From contig NC_051101.1 of the NCBI RefSeq assembly GCF_901709675.1, positions 12,916,501-12,980,500 of the forward strand: 64,000 bases of DNA, given 5' to 3'. This document shows, piece after piece, positions 11,709 to 24,100 of the stretch; within the stretch, counting starts at the first letter, position 1; each line of letters begins with the position of its first letter. The position numbers and the translations under genes are program-made. Under the pieces are notes generated by a model. That model made no database searches. It saw only the letters and a list, made by a program, of their open reading frames with translations, and was not told the DNA's origin. The stretch is from Syngnathus acus (Eukaryota; Chordata; Actinopteri; Syngnathiformes; Syngnathidae).

Positions 11709-14700
11709 TCAGACAACCGCAGACTTCATGAACTGGAAGAATAAAAATATAGTGATATAAAATCAATCAAATATGGAATATTAGAAGTGATTGTGTCAGA
11801 TTAAAAAGATTTTTATTTTTTTTTTTTTAGAAGTGAACTATAAAAGTGAGCACTGGGAATATTAGATGACTTTGGCTTGTGTACGGAATGAAGTGTCCAG
11901 TGACAGTAAACACACCTGTTTGAAAGAGAAGCTGGCCACTTGGCAGTCACACGGCAAATTGAGAATGTGACTTTGGAAACGATCTGTTGGAATATTAATA
12001 ACGTAGAAAATAAATAGTAGTGAAGCTAATCAAACAGCATTTAAATGTTATTAATGGTTCTTATGTTTCTGCACTTGAGCATTAAAAGACAAATGTTAAA
12101 AAGTTTGTGTTGAATTTGTTACCTTTAAGGATTTGCATCCGTGTGAGCAAAGCAATGAAGTCATCATAGTCGAGCTTCCCTTGGCTGCTGTACTCCAACC
12201 ACAGCGTCTTTAAGCTGTCCCTGTCCAACCCGAAGTCTGCGAGAAAGATGGAAACAGAAGGAAGAAAATTGGCGTCCCTCAGGGCTCAATCCTGCACCCC
12301 TTGCAATTTGTTCATAAATATTTACAATTAAGATGCATGTATTTTTAAATATATGAGCAACATGATAATCAACTGATTCATACTGTAGAAAAATCATTAC
12401 CCCGTGCAGTTAGGGCATCATTCATGTTGGCGTGAGTAAAAGATGGCGGCTGTCTTCTTTCGTAGCGGTCCAAGTACTCTCGTCTGGCGGCCGCCACATA
12501 GTGGTCTAGCTTGAAGAACTCCACCACGTCCAGGTACCCAGATTTGTCTGCCTGAGAATCTCAGCTCAGGAAAGTCAACCACATTAACACAAACACACAC
12601 CAGTGAAGGATACGTCTGCGAGTGTCAGCAGCAAGCGCGCAGTCCTGACGCTCAGCGCTATTTGGGGGGAAAATAAACCCCATCATGAGTGTTAGACAAC
12701 CTTCAAGTACAAAATGTGAACTGACATTTTCCGCCGATGGAATGGCCTGCAACCTGCAGCCTGGCCGCCACGTCCTCTGCATTCAACATCGTCTGTGATC
12801 ACAAGAAATTCAAAACGAGTGTCCTAATCATTTTTATGTTTAACCTGTGAGTGACGTGTTTGTGTTTACCTCTGACTTCTCGTCATCCTGCAAAAGACAG
12901 AAGACAATTATGAATCATATCATCAATATTACGGATATCAAATTCAACTTTGGATGATTAATGATCAATATTATTCGCTGAAATTAGACCGGAGAGTAAC
13001 ACAACACTTAACTATTGCAATATGGCTAACGTTTCGTTAGCCTAGCTACGGCGTTTCTTGCTATGCGTTAGCATGAACTCATGCGTTTTGACACGACAAC
13101 ATATACATACGGTGACGCAGGCATCCTGTGGGAAGACTTCACAACGCAGCTCCTGAGGCCAGGAGATGCCGTAGCGGACCAAGCGCGCTTCGCAGCTGTC
13201 ACGGGCCTTCTGGCAGAAGCTCCGGCACGGGCGGCGGACCTGACCGAAGGAACACCGCGGAGCGTAGGCGGCGCACAGGAAGGGGCGGATGTCGGCCGAG
13301 CAGCTGGTCTGCGCGATGGAGTGGAAGAAGGACATCTTGGACGCGGCGTCGCGCTGGGTGGCGTGACCCAGCTGGTTAGGCGTCATGGTCTGGTTGTAGG
13401 ACAGGCCTTGGCACATGGGGATGGTGAGGGGCTCGCAGAAGCCGCCGCCCTCGCTCACGCCAAACTGAAAAGTACATCCAAAATACATCATTGAGAAGAT
13501 AGCTGCTTATTCGCTAACTTCGATGACGTACATGCTGGCATGACGCCGTGGTGAAAGTGTCGCAATTGAGCGACTCAGGCCAGAAGAAGCCAAACTCCCT
13601 GAGCAGTGGCTCGCAACTGGAGCGGACCAGTTCGCACATGGTCCTGCAGGGCAAGCGGGCTTTTCCCGCCAAGCACTCGGGGGTCAGGACGGAACACAGG
13701 AAGGTCTTGAGGTGTGGCGAGCAGGCCAGGCTGACCAGGTTGGAGTAAGCCTTGACCTGTATGCCGACGTCTTTTTGCGTCGTGTGGCCGAGGATGTTGG
13801 GCATGACCGTTTGTGTGTACGGGAGATCTTTGCAAAGGGGCTCCGTGATGCTCTCGCAAGTTCCTAATGTCTCAGACTCGGGAGCCTGCGTGGAGACAAT
13901 GGGTTTATTAGGAACATGTCTACGTTTGCGAGTATTGTTGCATGCTCTGTTTGCGGCGTGTCGCGTTAAGCTAGCAGGCTTGTTTGAAACCATAACTAGC
14001 TTAATGCTAGCATAAATGTGAAACACCATCGACGAGCAAATGGAAATTAGCATCGATGTGAAATCTTTCGCTACTTCAACACACAACAAGTAGCGATATT
14101 TACAAACAGAGCATACAACAATTCTATGAATTCTTCTCCTTACCTGATCACAGGAATACGTGGAAAAATTCTCACAATTCAGACTTGCCGGCCATTGGAA
14201 GCCAAACGAGTTCATCAGAGGCTCACATCCGGCGCGAGCCTGCTCGCACTGAGTTTTGCACGGAGCTAGACGATTTCCCGCCTTGCACTCTGGAACGTAG
14301 ACGGAGCACAGGAAGGGCTTGAGCTGTGGCGAGCACTGTATCCTTACCAGTGGGGCGAACTGGTACATCTCCAGGCCCGCTTCCTCCTGGGTGGCATGGC
14401 TTAAAATATTTGGCATGATGGTCTGGCTGTACTTGAGGTCTTTGCATAGAGGAATGGTGACGGTCTGACATGCTGTCGCCGAATCAGTCGAGAGAGAGGT
14501 TGACAACTGCGGTTGTTGTTGAGCCTGAAAGCACGCAAACATTATTTGGTGGAAATACGTCATGCCCTAAATTGAACAGGAAGTCGGCCATTTTGATAAT
14601 TGACGACTGACTTGCACGCAGTTGTATTCGGGCAAAGCGTCGCACTGAAGACTGCTGGGCCAGGTCAGGCGTTTGGCTTTGAGGGCGGCGTCACACTCTC

Positions 14701-15001
14701 GCTTCACCTTGTGACACACGGCCTTACACGGTTTCACGCGGGCGTCGTCTTCCGAGCATTCCGGGAAGGCCACGCGGCACAAGAGCGTGGCTATGTCGGG
14801 CGAGCAGGCCGTCTCCACCATTTGACGAAGCTGCTGCACGTTGAAGCCCTGAACTCCGGCTGGGTAGCGGCTGGTCGCGTAACCCACGTTCCGGCAGAAG
14901 GAGGCGGTCAGGGGTCGGCAGCTGGGACGTTCGTTCTTGGCGCCGAACGTCCGGTGAAGGGTCGGCAGAAGAACCAACGCCGCCAGGAAGAAACGCAACA
15001 T
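11709..15001 (-). CDS. Secreted protein with four Frizzled CRDs fused to a penta-EF-hand domain
   Basis: Unrecognised as a named gene. Exons: 14612-15001, 14144-14524, 13532-13885, 13111-13464, 12870-12887, 12726-12792, 12614-12657, 12401-12551, 12123-12236, 11916-11983, 11709-11732; 654 aa, all phases closed. Met at 15001 starts a signal peptide (LRFFLAALVLLPTLHRTFGA). Each of the first four exons encodes one Frizzled cysteine-rich domain with all ten cysteines; domains 2-4 keep the family's Y-Q-T-x-x-P-N-x-L-x-H motif, domain 1 lacks it. No transmembrane segment follows. After a six-residue linker exon (DDEKSE), the rest aligns with a PEF domain: DADKSGYLDVVE is a complete EF-hand loop, DFGLDRDSLKTLW...KLDYDDFIALLTRMQIL is EF4-like, and FKQFMKSAVV matches the PEF C-terminus. 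The other EF loops are degenerate. Intron phases equal those of the neighbouring sorcin-like gene. Inferred role: an extracellular Wnt- or lipid-binding protein; the ligand is unknown. Confidence 0.9.
12552..12613 (-). other. U12-type intron in the PEF part of the FZ-PEF gene
   Basis: On the minus strand the intron starts GTATCCTTCACTGG and carries TTTCCTGAGC about 14 bases before its CAG end, a weaker match to the U12 branch consensus. It sits in phase 0 inside the EF2 loop, exactly where the U12-type intron of the sorcin-like gene lies. Length is 62 bases. Confidence 0.75.
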
Positions 15002-18079
<3,078 letters not shown>

Positions 18080-19063
18080 TTCACATGCAATTACGAAGCT
18101 AGCGCGATGCTAACTACACAAGAGCCATTCTCGGAGCTAAACCGTGAGTTAAAAAGCTTAGTACATTAACCCACGAGTTCCCTATGTTATTCGCATACAT
18201 CTCTGGAATATTATAACTCAGTTTAAGCAGTCATTGTAATGATAATTACGCGGAGTTGGTATGATTTTAGTGGTAGTCGGCAAGCTAACTTTGCAAAACA
18301 ATGGTGCGTTCACTGTCTTTCGATAAATTTAAGATGCTTAGCATTTGAAAGCAAAGCAAAGGGAGACTCAAATCCAGTACAAACAGAACACAAATTACGA
18401 CTCTAGATTTCCACTATGTTATTACAATGTATTAAAATAACATAATTGTGTGCGTCCAACGCATACTTATATTTATACTAAGTTATCGAAGATACGAAGT
18501 TCTTTTCCACCTGAACGCACCTTAACCTGGAAGTAGATGTTTGTTGTTTGTTCAAAACACCGGGTCCGCAATGTGCTACGGGTCTGTTTTGTCTTCTTTC
18601 TTTAATCGTTTAAAGTAACACAGTCGAAGTTTTATTTATGTTAAAACATGTTAAGATGTCGTCCGTTGTATGTTTGTGTCACATGCAACCATTGATCATC
18701 CGTAATTGTGGGTAGTAGTACGACTGTTAGCATTAGCTAGCATAGGCATACTGCTAGTTGACGTCAGAACCTCAAGTTAATAAATAAAGGCCTTCTTAAC
18801 AGTAGTTGTAAAGGATAATCATTCGGTGGTTTTCCAATATAAAAGTAGAAAAATTATAAGAAACGCCTCTATTCACTTCATCATAGTTCCTTTGATAAAG
18901 TTTGAATATTGAGACGTTCAATGTATTGTTAAGGGGAAATTTGCATACGCAATGTGAAATGTATTTCTCTTCTCTCATTTTTGTCACAGCTCATATCCTC
19001 TAAACTGCTGTCTGTCGGAGTGGAAGTGATCTGACCAAATAGCTACGAAGAGGTCACACCAAA
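18080..19063. promoter_or_regulatory. Head-to-head promoter region of mettl25b and isg20l2
   Basis: About 980 bases separate the two divergent start codons. The sequence TTTTGTCACAG ending near 18988 looks like an acceptor for a non-coding isg20l2 leader exon; its donor was not identified. No coding exon is seen. Confidence 0.45.
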
Positions 19064-20031
19064 ATGTGTGCCTGTGTGGGAACATCAGGAACTAAGACGA
19101 CAAGCAAGATGCGTGTGAACAACATCCAACAACACAACAAAAAGAAACAAAATCACAAAAGAAAGCTCACACAGACAACAGAGCAAAGCATCACGTCACC
19201 TCAGCGTCCCTCCTGTCATTCCACCACACCAAACCAGGTTTTAACTCATGCAGGGAGCTCCAACAAGCCTTCATCTCCCTCACACCAGCAGCTTATTTTG
19301 AACGTGATCAACACCAAAACATCAAAACAACACTCGAAACCAATCCCGGTCGCCAGCAAATTCCTCGCCATGGACTGTGAGATGGTGGGCACGGGTCACA
19401 AGGGAAGCGTTAGCCACCTGGGACGTTGCAGCATCGTATCCTACGAGGGTGACGTGGTGTATGACAAGTTCATTAACCCCTCGGTACCTGTCACCGACTA
19501 CCGCACGCGATGGAGCGGCATCCGGGCCCGGGACCTCAGGAAAGCCACGCCCTTTTACCAAGCAAGAAAGGAGGTGAGGGAAACTCTACTTCCTTCGTCA
19601 TTGAAGGATAACTTGATTTTTTTTTTAATAATCTTTGACAGATCCTGAAGCTGCTGGCGGGAAAGGTAGTGATCGGCCACGCCGTCCACAACGACTTCCG
19701 CGTCCTGCAGTACTCGCACCCGCCCTCCTTGACCCGGGACACATCACGCATCCCGCTTCTCAACAAGCGGGCCGGGTTTGAGGAAAAGGGCTGCGCTTCA
19801 CTCAAGAGACTCACCAAGGCCATCTTTCATCGCGACATCCAGGTTGGAATTTCACAAAAGGAATGAAGCGATAATAATTGATGAACTGATCAGATCGACC
19901 GATCTTTGCGCCTTCAGACAGGACGCGGCGGCCACTCGTCGGTAGAAGACGCCCGAGCCACCATGGATCTCTACAAGCTGGTGGAGGACGAGTGGGAGAA
20001 GAAGTTGGCATCGGGTAGTGGTAGTAGCTGA
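19064..20031 (+). CDS. isg20l2: ISG20-like 2, nuclear 3'-5' exoribonuclease
   Basis: A DEDDh exonuclease; the human protein acts in the nucleolus in 5.8S rRNA maturation. Exons: 19064-19573, 19642-19842, 19918-20031; 274 aa (human 353, shorter N-terminus). The N-terminal 100 residues are basic and low-complexity (KKKQNHKRK), consistent with nucleolar targeting. Catalytic motifs: [10 protein letters not shown] (D and E, motif I), [11 protein letters not shown] (D, motif II), [14 protein letters not shown] (H and D, motif III). The start at 19064 is the first in-frame ATG after a likely splice acceptor at about 18988. It is divergent from mettl25b. Confidence 0.95.
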
Positions 20032-21119
20032 TTGGCTCATTCCATAGGCTCCACCCACTTCCTGCCGTTGACTCCAGTTTGGCTGAAGGTGATCAATAAG
20101 TACAGTATAACTTAGTGTATACTCACTAGGAAAAAAAAAAGTACAGATAAATGTGTGACTGAGCACCTATCGATGCCTCTTTTAGATCACACTGAAATCT
20201 ATTTTATTCCTATGTCGGGAAAAAAAAAGTTGAAATTTTTTTTAATACTTTTTGATTAATGTTTCTCCACTATTGCAAGTGTTTGTAAGGTAAAAATATC
20301 GACCAGGATGAGTTCATTTAATAATTCAATAATTGTCATTCATAATGACAATTGTTGTAAAAAAAAATACTCAAAAAAATAAATAGAAAAAAAAAAGTGT
20401 TTTCTTCTTTGAATGTCCTTACTCAACGTTTTTACAAATTCTTTCTTGAGTGATTTCCTCCATTAAAGCAGATTAAGCGCTCGCCTGCTGCGTTTAGTGG
20501 AATGACTTGATTTAAATATAATATGGATTCATGCTGGGTTAACTTATTGAGAGCTTGAATAATTGCCCCATACAGTGCAGCTAGCGGCTAATTCGCTTTT
20601 TATTAGCCTTGCACAGGAATTTGTTCATGTTGCAAATTTTTCGCCGTGCAACTCACCACTCGGACTGATTAAAAGTCACTTTTCAATACCTGCACTTGTC
20701 CTAATATTTTTGTTCAAACTCAACATTTTCTTTCATTTTACTACGTACTATTACTAATAATATTTCCATACACCACATTTTAGCTTTCTCCACATGTCCC
20801 AATATTTCTGTCCACACGTTGAACTGTCCTGTCGGTGGCCAAATACTTTTGACCCGACTTTTTACCCCCCCCACTTGTATACTTTGAAGTATTTAATCAG
20901 ATTAGTCCCCCCCCTGTGTTCCTGTAAAGCAGCAATTTCCCAGCAGGCAGAAAGTAAAGCTGTGGGTGAGGAGTTTTTCGGGTACTCCACACCCACTCAT
21001 GCCCCCCCCCCCCCCATTTCTCTCCTTTATCTCCACTCTCCGGAGCTGTCTGGGTGGACATAACCAACCTCCCTTCCTCCATTTCTTTGACTCTAGATCT
21101 GGAGCTGCGCCTGAGCAAG
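20032..21119. other. Spacer: isg20l2 3' UTR and bcan 5' flank
   Basis: It contains a plus-strand AATAAA at 20378-20383, a plausible isg20l2 polyadenylation signal. Just before it, at 20327-20357, an inverted repeat could fold into a 14-bp stem with a three-base loop. Poly-C runs lie near 20867 and 21003. The end of the interval should hold the bcan leader. No coding exon is seen. Confidence 0.45.
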
Positions 21120-24100
21120 ATGAAGTAAGTAATGCACTCCATTTAATATTTTATGTGATGACATTAATATTTTGACATCTAAGATACATTAAAATACATA
21201 GAAATTCAATTTCAATAGTATCTACGTACTGGAATGATGTCATTGGTTTATCCCTTCTGTCATATTGAGGGTTAAATTGACATGTCAGATTTTCGAATAT
21301 TCCTTGAGAATAAATAAAAATACATCGGCCGTGATAAAATAGGTTGAAAAATAATGTAGATTAATGTAGGCATAGTTTGTTGTATTTACATGACATGAAT
21401 ATATATAGTAACTTAGTAAATAAGAATAAAAAAAAAATGGTTTATTGAGAATTGTGTCACCTCTAGAAGTGGCTTGGAGGATTTTTTTTTTTTTTTCAAC
21501 AAAAAATGTTCTGCATCTTTAATTGTTACTTTTCAACAAATGAACAACTTGTTGGAAGTTGATTGAAAATGACCCAAGGTAACGCCTTTTCCTAACATGC
21601 TAATGATGTTTGCTATCTACTAGACGGCTCTTGAATTACAACACAATCCGATGACAAAACAAAGGTTGTAATTCTTAACTGTACAATTGAAGTGATATAT
21701 ATTATTTGTTTTTTTCCTCACATGACAGTTCCTGGCAAAGTGTGATTGGCCTCTTGCTTTTCTTTTCTCTCTCTTTGAAAAAGGGACTATTCAACCTGCT
21801 GTGATGTTTGGGTGCACCACCATGTTGCCTGGATGCAACCTTTCTTCCGCCACCATTCGCACATTAAAAAACAGAAAACCGACATTTTTTTAAAAAGTAA
21901 CATTTTGATGAATTTTTAGATTTGTCCATTTTATTAGCTGGCTCGACCTTTTGATAGGTGCACTGCTGCCACCAAGTGGTCTGGAGCTGCATGTCCTTAA
22001 AACCAAAATCAAGCAGTGCTTTTCACAGACTTCAATCCAGTGGTGAAGGTTTAAAAAACAAGCACTAATGAATGTCTCTCTGAGCACAAAAGCACAAAGA
22101 ACACGCTGAGCTTCTTTCAGAGCAGGAGAATAAACTGAGGGGGTAACTTCTGGGAAAACGGAACAAAGTTAAAAGAACCGCAGGGCAGTAAATGTCGTTT
22201 TGTCAGTCAATGGCTCGAGTCAACTCTTACGGTTAGCGCCTCTTGAGAATTTTTACGACCAATTAGGATTCATTGCACACAACCCAAGGGCACAAGAACA
22301 TTTCGGATTTTTAGTGGTGGCTGTTTGTGTATTATATCACCAATGTCAGGGAGCGTATAAAATTCTGGCTGACATCAAAACAATGCAATAATTAAGAAAA
22401 ACAATACAGTGAGTAATATGAAAAACCTTTTTCTGTCTTTAGACAGGTGCGTCCCCTCGTCATGTTGACCGCCATCGCTCTGCTGGTTCTTCCACGATCC
22501 TCCACCGCCCAGAACCCGTCAGGTAGAATCGCATAACCGGAAACGAATCAATCCACATCATCGAAATAACATTTTTCCTCGCAGATGACACAAACCTCCT
22601 ACATGTGACCATCACATCTGGTCCAAACGCTACGGGCGAGCTGGGCGCCTCACTGATATTACCGTGTCTGGTGTCGCTGGCCCGTCCACCGCCCGCCCCG
22701 GCCACCAACGGCCGGCACGCCGCTCTCTCTCTACCTCGCGTCAGGTGGAGCCTGGTAGGCCACGATAACGAGACGGAGATCCTGGTGGCTCGTGGCGACA
22801 GCGTGCAGGTGAGCGAGGCCTACCGGGGCCGGGCCTCGCTGCCGCGTTACGCCGTCTCCCCCGCTGACCTGACGCTTCAACTGGAGGGGCTGAGGTACGG
22901 CGATGCCGGCGAGTATCGCTGTCATGTGCAGCAGGGACCCGACCAAGACCACGATGCCACACGGGTCCAAGTCAAAGGTAAAATACAGGGTCAAATAGAA
23001 CAGAACTCGGAATAATCCAGTCAACGTACACTCAGGTTTGGTGTTCCATCGCGGGGACCCGTCGAGAAGCTCGCACGCCTTCACCTTTGAGCAGGCCCGC
23101 GAGGCTTGTACGGGGATCGGGGCCCAAATGGCCAAGCCGGAGCAGCTGGTGGCGGCTTACCACAGCGGCTACGAGCACTGCCGAGCGGGTTGGCTCTCGG
23201 ACCGCTCGGTTAGGTAAGGACGAAATAAATCCATCAGTATGAAAATTTGAATTTTAAATCTGTGCAAAAAAAAATTCGGTGTAATCAGTGTTAAATAAAT
23301 TTACGTAAGACCGATTTGAAATCCATTTGAAAAAATCCCCCATTTGATAGCAGTGCCTCTTGTCAGATATGCGGTTCAGAAGCCAAGAGAGGATTGCTTG
23401 GGTGTCATGGAAGGACTTCCAGGAGTGAGGACCTTTGGAACGTTAGAGCCCCAACAACTTTTTGATGTCTACTGCTACGTGGGCCACATTGGAGGTATTC
23501 GATTTCATCTTCTATGGAAATAAGTTGCCATTACAAATCCATATCTACCAGGTGAGGTGTTCCACGCCTCGGCTCCCCGCGGTTTTACCTTCGGGCAGGC
23601 CAAGGCGTACTGCCAGAGCGAAGGGGCGGAGCTAGCCACCCTCGCTCAACTGTACTCAGCCCAGCACCAGGGACTGAACCACTGCGGCTCAGGGTGGCTG
23701 AAGGGCGGCAGGGTGCATCACACCATGGTGACCTCTGGAGGGCGCTGTGGGGAAGCGCCAGGAAACATGACGGAGTTCCCCGAAGCTCACAACCACCATG
23801 ACGTCTACTGCTTCAGAAGTATTCCAAAAAAAAAAAGCTTGTCAAGTCTTTTCAGTCACTGGCTAGTACGTATAAAGTTCCTCTGATGTCTTCTCTCCAG
23901 GTGACTTCGCTCCATCTCCGCTATCTACTCTCACCACTGAGTCAGAGGACGTCAGCCATCTTCTCTCCACAGCAGAAACAGACACCGGTAGTGAGGTTCA
24001 AACGGTCCACCCTGTCACGCAAAACCCACGAAAGACCGAATTGTGGACTTCGGATGATCCTGAGCCTGAAAGTCACACAGCATCTTACGCCAACTTGAAG

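Noticed and set aside
13081-13494. A 137-codon plus-strand frame opposite CRD 4
   Set aside because: It is the antisense shadow of a GC-rich, well-supported CRD exon; the minus strand has all ten cysteines and closed phases.
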